From NCBI GenBank assembly GCA_043772355.1, contig JAYVGI010000420.1:1-21479 (forward strand): DNA of 21,479 nucleotides, read 5' to 3'. The position numbers were made by a program, and so were the translations under genes. Shown piece by piece: positions 1 through 7,271 of the stretch. Within the stretch, counting starts at the first letter, position 1. Every line of letters starts with the position of its first letter. The DNA is from JAAFIP01 sp043772355. GTDB lineage: Bacteria > Pseudomonadota > Gammaproteobacteria > Burkholderiales > Burkholderiaceae_C. The notes beneath the pieces are model-generated. The model did no database searches and was not told the origin of the DNA. It saw only the letters and a program-made list of their open reading frames with translations.

Positions 1-87
1 TTCTAAATCATTACTGTCGTTGTTGCGTCGCCTTGCCGTGCTACAGCACTCTCGTAGGCTCCGCGCCTAGACATTAATGATGTAGAA
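1..87. repeat. imperfect palindromic element at window edge
   Basis: Bases 1-16 and 72-87 are inverted repeats, 14 of 16 matching (ttctaaatcattactg against cattaatgatgtagaa). The interior holds smaller hairpins, for example TAGGC/GCCTA at 55-59 and 65-69, and GTGC/GCAC around 39-50. The shape suggests a mobile palindromic unit or a structured RNA end. The element may begin before the window, so the left boundary is uncertain. Confidence 0.4.
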
Positions 88-211
88 ATGGAATAAGTGT
101 GTTTTTAATTGTATTTCCAAGCGGCCCACTCGCAGGCGTGCGCTGCGAGGTCTGTGCGGTAAGCCGATGGGGCTGCGGGGGAGGGATCTGCTCGCCGCCG
201 ACTGCGCAAAA

Positions 212-285
212 GGGGTCAGAGCAAAATTTCGTTAGGGCGTTGCGCGCTCCGAACCCTTGGTCTTCCTGAATTTTGATCCGACCCC
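212..285. repeat. GGGGTCAGAG-type inverted-repeat element
   Basis: Bases 212-229 (ggggtcagagcaaaattt) and 268-285 (gaattttgatccgacccc) are inverted repeats matching at 15 of 18 positions, with about 38 bases between them. Ends of the form GGGGTCAGAG...(A)AATTT are, to my knowledge, common beside REP-associated tyrosine transposase genes and as orphan copies in beta- and gammaproteobacteria. No transposase is present here, so this would be a non-autonomous or residual copy. Confidence 0.5.
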
Positions 286-499
286 ATTTGCTTCTGTTTT
301 TTGCATCTATCAGCCGATAGCCAGCAAGAAATATGCGCGAGCAGCTACGCAATGCATAGCGTACGCTTTCAAGGCGTTGTCGGCACATTGCGCCGCCGCC
401 AACCGCTTTGACATCACCACAGGCGATATTTACGACCCGATAGCGGTTTTTGCGTCAACCCAGGCGTTCATTGCGCTTCAACGCAGGCACTATATATTC

Positions 500-542
500 A
501 ATAGCTACAAGTCCTTTAATATTGCTGGCTAATGCGTGTTTT
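500..542. repeat. interspersed Comamonadaceae-type repeat, copy A
   Basis: The sequence starts aatagctacaagtccttta and continues through 'ggctaatgcg'. It has the same skeleton as copies at 5891, 6379 and 17908: atagct, a C/T-rich core, TTTATT or AATATT, then a GGCTA-like block. It lies just past the 3' end of ppa. This is the most diverged of the four copies. Confidence 0.4.
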
Positions 543-570
543 AAAGGGTAAAACAGGTGGAACGCTAGCA

Positions 571-1125
571 TCAAAGCCCAAACGTCTTAACCCTTAACTG
601 CTCAGCATAAGCCGCCATGCCGTCGCTGATCTCTTTGCGTGCTGCATCGGTACCTTCCCAGCCCAGTATCTTGACCCACTTGCCTTCTTCCAGGTCTTTG
701 TAATGCTCGAAGAAGTGCGAAATCGTTTTCAGGCGCAGGGGGTTCATGTCGCCGGGTTTTTGCCAGTGGGTGTAGAGCGAGCATTTTTTGTCGATCGGCA
801 CGGCCAGTACTTTGCCGTCTACGCCGGCTTCGTCTTCCATCATCAAAATGCCAATCGGGCGGCAAGTGACGACCACGCCGGGAATGAGGGGCACAGGGGT
901 GATGACCAGCACGTCTACCGGGTCGCCGTCACCGCTGAGCGTTTTGGGCACGTAGCCGTAGTTGGTGGGGTAGTGCATGGCGGTGGACATGAAGCGGTCT
1001 ACAAAGATGGCGCCGCTTTCTTTGTCTACTTCGTACTTGATCGGGTCAGCGTTCATCGGGATTTCGATGATCACGTTAAATTCATTGGGGGCGTTTTTAC
1101 CAGGTTGTACGAGGTCGAGTGACAT
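571..1125 (-). CDS. ppa: inorganic pyrophosphatase (soluble, family I)
   Basis: Cytoplasmic enzyme hydrolysing pyrophosphate to two phosphates with Mg2+, which pulls biosynthetic reactions forward. The 184-residue length is close to the bacterial family I norm of about 175. Residues 65-74 read GDGDPVDVLV, the family signature with metal-binding Asp66, Asp68 and Asp71. A second acidic block, EDEAGVDGK, supplies Asp98, Asp103 and Lys105, matching the E. coli D97/D102/K104 positions. YPTNYGYVP at 52-60 is also conserved. The ATG start gives the standard N-terminus (MSLDLV) and has an AGAGAG-like ribosome site about 10 bases upstream. It is divergent from the membrane pyrophosphatase gene across 252 bases. 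No truncation or odd residue was seen. Confidence 0.96.
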   Translation of the reverse strand: MSLDLVQPGKNAPNEFNVIIEIPMNADPIKYEVDKESGAIFVDRFMSTAMHYPTNYGYVPKTLSGDGDPVDVLVITPVPLIPGVVVTCRPIGILMMEDEAGVDGKVLAVPIDKKCSLYTHWQKPGDMNPLRLKTISHFFEHYKDLEEGKWVKILGWEGTDAARKEISDGMAAYAEQLRVKTFGL

Positions 1126-1377
1126 GGAGGGCTCTCTTGGTTTAGTTGGGAATACTTACTGAATGAACCAGCAAATCCTAGGATTAACCCTGATTTTACT
1201 TTCACAGCCCTTGCTTTTACGTAAATACGTCACGTTTTCAGGCTACATTCAGCCCGTTGGCCAATCGTCTCTGTACCCGAATCAGGAGTTGGGGGATGAG
1301 GAAGCAACGCAGTGGGTGTGCAAAGCAAACCAAAGCGTTGAACACCTTCTTCGTCAAAAACTACAGGAGATTTACAT
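1126..1377. promoter_or_regulatory. divergent ppa/hppA control region
   Basis: This 252-base region separates two divergent pyrophosphatase genes and must hold both promoters. It contains a perfect 10-base palindrome TTTACGTAAA at 1216-1225, followed closely by two more ACGT tetranucleotides, which could be a regulator site. I could not place a convincing -35/-10 pair on either strand. A strong ribosome site AGGAGA at 1365-1370 sets the hppA start at 1378. A small open frame at 1163-1381 has no ribosome site or family resemblance and was not called. Confidence 0.35.
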
Positions 1378-4020
1378 ATGACAAGCAATGCAGCGCTTAT
1401 TTTGGCGCTTATATGCGGGCTGGCAGCCGTAGGGTACGGCTTTTGGGCACGCAGTTGGATCCTTTCCCAAGACGCAGGCAATGCGCGTATGCAAGAGATT
1501 GCATCTGCCATTCAAACCGGTGCCGCAGCCTATCTGGCACGGCAGTACAAAACCATCACCATGGTCGGCGTCGTGCTGGCGATATTGATTGGTGTTTTTC
1601 TTGACGGTATGAGTGCCTTTGGCTTCGTGCTGGGAGCGGTACTGTCGGGCGCTTGCGGCTTTATCGGCATGAACGTGTCGGTCAAGGCCAACGTGCGCAC
1701 CGCGCAGGCCGCCACCAAGGGCATTGGCCCCGCGCTAGATGTGGCCTTCCGGGGCGGCGCTATTACCGGCATGCTGGTGGTGGGCCTGGGCCTGCTGGGC
1801 GTGACGGTGTTTTACTGGTTTCTGGTGGGTAACGGCAACTTTACCCCCGATAAAAATCTGGCCAAATTGCTCAACCCCTTGATCGGTTTTGCCTTTGGCT
1901 CGTCGCTGATTTCCATCTTCGCCCGTTTGGGCGGTGGTATCTTTACCAAGGGCGCTGACGTAGGCGCGGACCTGGTAGGCAAGGTCGAAGCGGGCATCCC
2001 CGAAGATGACCCTCGCAACCCGGCCGTGATTGCCGACAACGTGGGCGACAACGTGGGCGACTGCGCTGGTATGGCCGCTGACTTGTTTGAAACCTATGCG
2101 GTGACTTTGATTGCCACCATGGTGCTAGGCGCGCTGGTGGTCACCGGTGCGGGCACCATCCCCGTGGTGTACCCACTGGCCTTGGGCGCGGTATCCATCA
2201 TTGCCTCCATCATTGGCTGCTTCTTTGTCAAGGCCTCGCCGGGCATGAAGAACGTGATGCCTGCGCTGTACAAAGGCCTGGCAGTGGCGGGCGTGCTGTC
2301 CTTCATCGCTTTTGCAGTAGTCACCTGGATGATGGTGCCCGATAGCATGATTGCCGCCAGCGGCAGCCGCATGGCGCTCTTGGGCACCTGCGCTGTGGGC
2401 CTGGTGCTCACGGGTGCATTGGTATGGGTGACCGAGTACTACACCGGCACGCAGTACCCGCCGGTGAAGCACATTGCACAAGCATCGACCACCGGCCACG
2501 GCACCAACATCATTGCCGGCCTGGGCGTGTCGATGCGCTCTACCGCCTGGCCGGTGATTTTTGTCTGCGCCGCTATCTGGTGCGCCTTCAAACTGGCGGG
2601 CTTGTACGGCATTGCGATTGCAGCCACCTCCATGCTCAGCATGGCCGGTATCGTCGTAGCGCTAGACGCCTACGGCCCCATCACCGACAACGCCGGTGGC
2701 ATTGCCGAAATGGCCGAGCTGCCCGCCAGCGTGCGTGACGTGACCGACCCGCTGGATGCCGTGGGCAACACCACCAAAGCCGTGACCAAAGGCTACGCGA
2801 TTGGCTCCGCTGGCCTGGCAGCCCTGGTATTGTTTGCCGACTACACCCACAAGCTCGAAGGCTACGGCAAGGCCATCAGCTTTGACTTGAGCGACCCCAT
2901 GGTCATCATTGGCCTGTTCATCGGCGGCTTGATTCCTTACCTCTTCGGTGCCATGGCGATGGAGGCTGTGGGCCGCGCCGCAGGCTCGGTGGTGGTGGAA
3001 GTACGCCGCCAGTTCAAAGACGGCGAGATCATGGCTGGCAAACGCAAGCCCGACTACAGCGCAGCGGTAGACATGCTGACCACGGCTGCCATTAAAGAGA
3101 TGATGATCCCCTCATTGCTACCCGTAGTCGTCCCCATCATCGTCGGCTTGGCACTGGGCCCCGCCGCGCTGGGCGGCTTGCTGATGGGCACCATCGTCAC
3201 CGGCCTGTTCGTGGCTATCTCCATGTGTACCGGCGGCGGTGCGTGGGACAACGCCAAGAAGTACATTGAAGACGGCAACCACGGCGGCAAGGGTTCAGAC
3301 ACCCACAAGGCAGCTGTCACGGGTGACACCGTAGGCGACCCCTACAAAGACACCGCAGGTCCTGCTGTCAACCCGCTGATCAAGATCATCAACATCGTGG
3401 CGCTCTTGATCGTGCCGTTGATGATGTCGATCCACGGCGGCAAGTCGCCTAACGTGACCGTGACCCCACCGGTAGCCGCCGTGGCCGCTGTAGCCGCGGG
3501 TGCAGGTGCAGCCGCTGTGGCAACAGCCCCCGCCGTGGCCGCAGCGCCGGCTGCTGTGGCAGCCAAGCCCGCAACCGTTGACGCAACTGCAACTGCAGCA
3601 GCGGGTGCAGCAACAGCCGCTGCTGCCGCTGGTACCACCGCCGCCAAGAGCGACGAAGCCATGGCCCTGGCCGCCAAAGCCGCTGCCGATGCTGCCAGCG
3701 TGAAGGTAGAAAACGGCGTGGTCAAGTTCTACTTTGCCTCTGGCAAGGCCGACATGCCCAAGGACGGTGGTGCAGCGCTGAAAGACATCGTGGTAGGCGT
3801 CAAAGCCGGAAAAACCGCCGCCATCAGCGGCTATGTAGACGCCAGCGGCGACCCCGCTAAAAACGCCGAGCTGGCCAAGCAGCGCGCCAAAGCCGTGCGT
3901 GACCTGCTGTTGCTGTCTGACATCCCCGAAAAGCAAATCGAACTGAAAAAGCCCGCCGACATCACCGCCGGTGCTACCAGCGCCGCCGAGAGCCGCCGGG
4001 TGGAAGTGACGCTGCAATAA
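1378..4020 (+). CDS. hppA: K+-independent H+-translocating membrane pyrophosphatase with C-terminal OmpA-like domain
   Basis: Inner-membrane pump coupling PPi hydrolysis to proton export. Residues 1 to about 690 are the multi-spanning pump. The substrate loop DVGADLVGKVE is at 194-204, followed by Asp210/211, Asp220, Asp224 and Asp228. GNTTKAVTKG puts Lys467 and Thr470 where K+-independent enzymes have Lys and Thr and K+-dependent ones have Ala, so an H+ pump not needing K+ is inferred. Residues about 690-773 are an Ala/Thr/Pro-rich linker. Residues about 774-880 resemble an OmpA peptidoglycan-binding domain: VKFYFASG, GYVDASGD, AKQRAKAVRDLL and the closing SRRVEVTL. Typical family length is 670-780 residues, so this 880-residue protein is extended. 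The start has AGGAGA seven bases upstream. It is divergent from ppa, and a terminator follows 20 bases after the stop. Confidence 0.95.
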   Translation: MTSNAALILALICGLAAVGYGFWARSWILSQDAGNARMQEIASAIQTGAAAYLARQYKTITMVGVVLAILIGVFLDGMSAFGFVLGAVLSGACGFIGMNVSVKANVRTAQAATKGIGPALDVAFRGGAITGMLVVGLGLLGVTVFYWFLVGNGNFTPDKNLAKLLNPLIGFAFGSSLISIFARLGGGIFTKGADVGADLVGKVEAGIPEDDPRNPAVIADNVGDNVGDCAGMAADLFETYAVTLIATMVLGALVVTGAGTIPVVYPLALGAVSIIASIIGCFFVKASPGMKNVMPALYKGLAVAGVLSFIAFAVVTWMMVPDSMIAASGSRMALLGTCAVGLVLTGALVWVTEYYTGTQYPPVKHIAQASTTGHGTNIIAGLGVSMRSTAWPVIFVCAAIWCAFKLAGLYGIAIAATSMLSMAGIVVALDAYGPITDNAGGIAEMAELPASVRDVTDPLDAVGNTTKAVTKGYAIGSAGLAALVLFADYTHKLEGYGKAISFDLSDPMVIIGLFIGGLIPYLFGAMAMEAVGRAAGSVVVEVRRQFKDGEIMAGKRKPDYSAAVDMLTTAAIKEMMIPSLLPVVVPIIVGLALGPAALGGLLMGTIVTGLFVAISMCTGGGAWDNAKKYIEDGNHGGKGSDTHKAAVTGDTVGDPYKDTAGPAVNPLIKIINIVALLIVPLMMSIHGGKSPNVTVTPPVAAVAAVAAGAGAAAVATAPAVAAAPAAVAAKPATVDATATAAAGAATAAAAAGTTAAKSDEAMALAAKAAADAASVKVENGVVKFYFASGKADMPKDGGAALKDIVVGVKAGKTAAISGYVDASGDPAKNAELAKQRAKAVRDLLLLSDIPEKQIELKKPADITAGATSAAESRRVEVTLQ

Positions 4021-4040
4021 GCAAATAAGCGTTTACCGAA

Positions 4041-4074
4041 AAACCCGCGCCGGGCAACTGGCGCGGGTTTTTTT
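4041..4074 (+). terminator. rho-independent terminator, probably bidirectional
   Basis: An 11-bp perfect stem (aaacccgcgcc 4041-4051, ggcgcgggttt 4060-4070) with an 8-base loop is followed by a run of seven T at 4068-4074. On the other strand the hairpin is followed by TTTTTC, so it may also serve the convergent hydrolase gene ending at 4097. Confidence 0.92.
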
Positions 4075-4096
4075 ACGTGCTTTTTTTAATCCACTC

Positions 4097-5656
4097 TTAC
4101 TGGACGCTCCAGAACAGTGTATTTCCTCGGGTTTCCTGTTTCAGATTTCTTTGCTCGGCAGTTGCACCTGTTTTGAATATCACGCCGATATCTTTAAGCA
4201 AGCTGGTCTCATCACCAAAATAAGAATGGCCCAAAAAATCAGTATCGACGGCGCTGACGTCTACTGTGTCTATGCCGGCAATAACCAAGGGAATTCCAGT
4301 TGCGTCGCCTACGCGCTGATTGTCATGGACCTTTTTCGAGGCCTTGAGGGCTTTGTCTTTGCTCGATGCATAAATTGTGAGCTGCTCGGCTGACGGTTTG
4401 ATCGCCGGCGCAATATCTCGCTTGAACACACTTGCATCAATATCCGGTGCGGCGAGTATGACTTGGCTAAAGCGAGGCTTGTCGTTGAGGCGGTCAAACT
4501 GTTGCAATGCTTGCACCAATGCGCGATTGCCCATGCTGTGCGCAATGACATGCACTTTACGTGCGCCTGTCTGATTGACAATTTCATCTAAAAATACTCT
4601 CAAGTCGCGTACCGCCCAGACAACGTTATCTTCGTCTGCAGCGTACCCTTCCAAGTTGGATTTAGACGGCCAACTGAACATCAGCGGTGCAGTCAGCAGC
4701 TTCAGGTCCCACGCCATTTGCGCTGTCCGCAGCGATGCATCTTCAAACGAAACGTTGAAGCCGTGGATAAACAAAAAAGCTGATCCATCTGGGTCATTGG
4801 TGATTGCATTTTGCAGATTACGCCGGAAACTCGCCAACGACCACGACACGATATTGGCTAACACCATGTGTTTTTCCGGATCTTTGGAAAACTCGAAACG
4901 CAACCACTTGGGCTGCTCGATATCTCCTTCTTTATGTTTGAACGGCACCGTTACTTCGAGTTGGCCCACCTCAAACTCACCGCGCTCGGCACCGTATTGC
5001 TCAGCAATTTTTCTACTCGTGGTCCGAGCACGGTTGGTGCCAAAAAAAATCTTTACGGTATTGAACTTTTTTTCTACCTCGCCCCCTCTTGCTGAGTCAG
5101 GTCCGGATCTGATTGATGGAGATGGCGCAGGCATGGCGCTGGCCATTGGTATTGCAAGACTGAGCAACAAACCCTCAGGCGTGATCAGGTAGAGCGTACT
5201 TCGAGCTTCCTGGAATTCTAGTAAAAAATAGTCTTTAACACCGCAGGCGTAAGTGTGAAGTTTGGCCGCTGCGTTATCCTGTAGGGCCATCATTCGCAGC
5301 CCGGGCCAGCGAGTCACCAACTTTTCATAGCTCGTCAGCTCCTCTACACCGCGTCTATCAGCAGGGCATGTTCGCGGCTGAATATTCAAACTACTTGCCC
5401 CAACCATTGCCACCTTGCGACTTAAGTCAGTCAGCCCTTGCCTTATCGTATCGGCGTCGCACTGGTGGGCGCATGAGATTTGAGAAATAGTGACAGGCCC
5501 GGGTTCCGACGGCAGCGCGTACGTAAGTGGCGTAAACACTATGCCGAGTAACAAGCATATGTAATTTAACCACCGTGAACTCTCGGGGATAGTTGTGAAA
5601 AACACCGCTAGCACACGACGCTTTTGCTGACTATGGGTGAGAATCTGAAGAGCCAT
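4097..5656 (-). CDS. exported alpha/beta hydrolase, DUF900 family (putative esterase/lipase)
   Basis: Probable serine hydrolase of unknown substrate, 519 residues. A hydrophobic stretch at about 28-48, ending near TYALPSEP, looks like a signal peptide or anchor, placing the enzyme in the periplasm or envelope. The region before about residue 190 shows no recognisable domain. The C-terminal half is DUF900: KIFFGTNRAR, then FLFIHGFNVSFEDA (oxyanion region), MFSWPS, and the nucleophile elbow AHSMGNR with Ser374. ILAAPDIDASVF and DFLGHSYFGDE follow, the latter giving a candidate catalytic His477. The ATG has GGAG six bases upstream. Base composition is visibly richer in A/T than in neighbouring genes, hinting at transfer. 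It converges on hppA across a terminator. Confidence 0.85.
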   Translation of the reverse strand: MALQILTHSQQKRRVLAVFFTTIPESSRWLNYICLLLGIVFTPLTYALPSEPGPVTISQISCAHQCDADTIRQGLTDLSRKVAMVGASSLNIQPRTCPADRRGVEELTSYEKLVTRWPGLRMMALQDNAAAKLHTYACGVKDYFLLEFQEARSTLYLITPEGLLLSLAIPMASAMPAPSPSIRSGPDSARGGEVEKKFNTVKIFFGTNRARTTSRKIAEQYGAERGEFEVGQLEVTVPFKHKEGDIEQPKWLRFEFSKDPEKHMVLANIVSWSLASFRRNLQNAITNDPDGSAFLFIHGFNVSFEDASLRTAQMAWDLKLLTAPLMFSWPSKSNLEGYAADEDNVVWAVRDLRVFLDEIVNQTGARKVHVIAHSMGNRALVQALQQFDRLNDKPRFSQVILAAPDIDASVFKRDIAPAIKPSAEQLTIYASSKDKALKASKKVHDNQRVGDATGIPLVIAGIDTVDVSAVDTDFLGHSYFGDETSLLKDIGVIFKTGATAEQRNLKQETRGNTLFWSVQ

Positions 5657-5890
5657 CGCTTTCTCCGTAGAATTTTTTCACAGCACATTTAAAGTGTCAC
5701 CCCCGACGCAACTTGTATGGCGGCCGGAATGTGAATGTGTTTACAAACGCAATACCCAGACGAAACCAATCAACTGAAATTGCAGGTGAATTTATGCTTC
5801 TTTGCAACCAAGTGCGACAAAATTCTTGTAGCAATGCGCCTCACTGGGCTGTGGCATGTTCCGGTTGACGCCGCTGTTACTTCTTTTTTT

Positions 5891-5930
5891 ATAGCTGCTT
5901 CCGCAATATTCTATTGGCCTAAAAGGCTAA
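5891..5930. repeat. interspersed Comamonadaceae-type repeat, copy B
   Basis: It begins atagctgcttccgcaatatt, identical at 19 of 20 bases to copy D at 17908, and continues with ctattggcctaaaaggct. It sits in the 291-base spacer between two genes, just before the DUF4149 start. An open frame at 5735-5941 runs through it and was not called. Confidence 0.7.
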
Positions 5931-5947
5931 ATCGCATATAAAGCCTG

Positions 5948-6334
5948 ATGCACAACTTGCCCCGCACTGCCGCCCTCTTTTGCATCGCCCTGTGGTGGGG
6001 CTCGCTTACCACCCTTGGTTTTTTTGTGGTGCCTATGCTGTTTGCGCACCTGGAGACAGCGCAGGCTGCGGGGCGCATGGCGGCGCGGTTGTTTGGGGTG
6101 CAGGGCTATCTGTCGCTAGCCTGCGGCGTGCTGCTGCTGGTGCTGCCCCGCCCTGGACGGGCAGCGCTAGTGTGGGTGCTGTTGGGCCTGGCCGCATCGC
6201 TGCTGGTGCAATGGGTGGTGTCGCCGCAGATTGTGGCGCGGGACAACTTGAAGCTGTGGCACGCGTTGGGCTCGGCGCTGTACCTGGGTCAGTGGGTGTG
6301 CGCGAGCGCTTTGCTGGTTTTGCGCAGCCGGTAA
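5948..6334 (+). CDS. DUF4149 domain membrane protein
   Basis: A 128-residue integral membrane protein with about four hydrophobic segments: FCIALWWGSLTTLGFFVVP near the start, a second at about 53-66, a third at about 73-90 and a last at about 110-125. The opening pattern (small residues, WWGSL, then FFVVPMLF) and the LETAQAAGRMAARLF loop match DUF4149, which is related to TMEM205. Function is unknown. The start has no strong ribosome site (tataaagcctg precedes the ATG), but it gives the normal family N-terminus. It stands alone, flanked on both sides by interspersed repeats, and converges with the CmcJ-like gene. Confidence 0.8.
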   Translation: MHNLPRTAALFCIALWWGSLTTLGFFVVPMLFAHLETAQAAGRMAARLFGVQGYLSLACGVLLLVLPRPGRAALVWVLLGLAASLLVQWVVSPQIVARDNLKLWHALGSALYLGQWVCASALLVLRSR

Positions 6335-6341
6335 AATTGCT

Positions 6342-6420
6342 GTAGCTGCATAGGTAGCTACAAAACACTATTTATTTAATAGCTTCTCCCGCTTTATTCT
6401 ATTTGGCTGCAGCCCAATTA
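6342..6420. repeat. hairpin plus interspersed repeat, copy C
   Basis: Between two convergent genes, GTAGCT at 6342-6347 pairs with AGCTAC at 6356-6361. This is followed at 6379-6420 by a repeat copy starting atagcttctcccgctttatt. The core shares the atagct..ctcccgc..tatt pattern of copies B and D. With no other terminator seen here, the hairpin could shape transcript ends for both genes. Confidence 0.55.
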
Positions 6421-6424
6421 GCCT

Positions 6425-7243
6425 CTAAAAGAACGCCATGGTTCTCACCTCAATGCTCTCGCGCTTTTGCGCGTTGGCAGGCGTGGTGGGGTCTTCAAAA
6501 GCGCTGTGGCCCATGAAGCGGGCGCGGCCATCGGTCTCGGAGTCATAGGTTTTCAGCAGCAGGGCCTGGGTGGGCTCCATGTGCGGGAAGTAGACCCAGC
6601 GGTGTGCGCTTGAGTGGCGCATGACGTAGATCTCGCCGGTGCGTTCGCGGTACTTCAAGTCCATACGCAGCATGTCGGCTGGCGCGTGGGTGGTGGCGTC
6701 GCACACGGCCAAAGGCAGCTCTTCTACGCGGCGGTACAGGGGCTTCCACACGTTAAAGAAAGCGACGCGGTTTTTTAATAATTCGTCGGCTTCATCGGGG
6801 AACAGGTCGCGCACGCGCTGCGGGCCAGAGGCTACGGTGTAGTCACTGTGCACCAGCAGCACCGCCGGGCGCTGTACGGTGGTTTGCTGCTTGAGGTCTG
6901 CGGGCAGCCGCTTTCGGATGGTGTGGTCAAACACTTCTACGCGCTTGGCACCGGTGTGCGTTTTGACGAACTCCACCACCTGGGCGTAGAACTCTGCATG
7001 CACCGCCGCGTCGTCGTCAAACTGGTCAAACTCTTGTTCAAATGGCTTGAGCTCAAAGCCTTCGCGGTCAGCCGAGTAGGTGTTGACGCGCGGCCAGCCG
7101 TTATTAATTACCACCTCTTGGGGGTCAGTGCCGGGCGGGTTCAGGTCCACCGGGGCATCGGGCTCGTAAAAGTAGTAGTCTGGCGGACGACCATTGTCCA
7201 CGCTGTAGTTGAGTGTGGCGCGAACGGATTGTGCTGCGGTCAT
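6425..7243 (-). CDS. CmcJ/NvfI family oxidoreductase (putative Fe(II)/2-oxoglutarate type)
   Basis: A 272-residue cytoplasmic protein resembling the CmcJ/AsaB/NvfI group, known from cephamycin and fungal meroterpenoid pathways, with homologues in many proteobacteria. Typical landmarks are present: an N-terminal block DYYFYEPDAP, VHSDYT with a His132-x-Asp134 pair that would bind iron, NVWKPL, HRWVYFPHMEP, and the C-terminal RARFMGHSAFEDP (His246) with RESIEVRTMAFF at the end. The substrate cannot be told from sequence. It lies 28 bases after the stop of the glutathione S-transferase gene on the same strand, so the two probably share a transcript. The ATG start at 7243 gives the family-like beginning. 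Confidence 0.82.
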   Translation of the reverse strand: MTAAQSVRATLNYSVDNGRPPDYYFYEPDAPVDLNPPGTDPQEVVINNGWPRVNTYSADREGFELKPFEQEFDQFDDDAAVHAEFYAQVVEFVKTHTGAKRVEVFDHTIRKRLPADLKQQTTVQRPAVLLVHSDYTVASGPQRVRDLFPDEADELLKNRVAFFNVWKPLYRRVEELPLAVCDATTHAPADMLRMDLKYRERTGEIYVMRHSSAHRWVYFPHMEPTQALLLKTYDSETDGRARFMGHSAFEDPTTPANAQKRESIEVRTMAFF

Positions 7244-7271
7244 GGTGTGGTGTAGTCAGTGGTAATGCGGT

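Larger units (their letters stand above)
1..570. other. non-coding left flank
   Basis: I see no supportable gene in this 570-base stretch downstream of ppa. Two open frames (74-388 minus and 257-532 plus) overlap each other antisense, show no family motif, and run through repeats. The stretch holds an imperfect palindrome at 1-87, a GGGGTCAGAG-type inverted repeat at 212-285 and an interspersed repeat at 500-542, so it looks like a repeat-rich spacer. No clear rho-independent terminator for ppa was found. Confidence 0.6.

Noticed and set aside
74..532. two small overlapping open frames on opposite strands
   Set aside because: They overlap antisense, run through repeats, have no ribosome site or family resemblance.
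1163..1381. 72-residue open frame before hppA
   Set aside because: It overlaps the hppA ribosome site and start, has no motif, and lies in the control region.
3295..4017. 240-residue antisense frame in hppA
   Set aside because: Low-complexity Gly/Cys/His composition is a shadow of the Ala-rich linker codons.
4575..5192. 205-residue antisense frame in the DUF900 gene
   Set aside because: It is fully covered by a gene with clear catalytic motifs and has no family features.
5735..5941. 68-residue open frame upstream of the DUF4149 gene
   Set aside because: Its C-terminal part is the interspersed repeat, and no ribosome site was seen.
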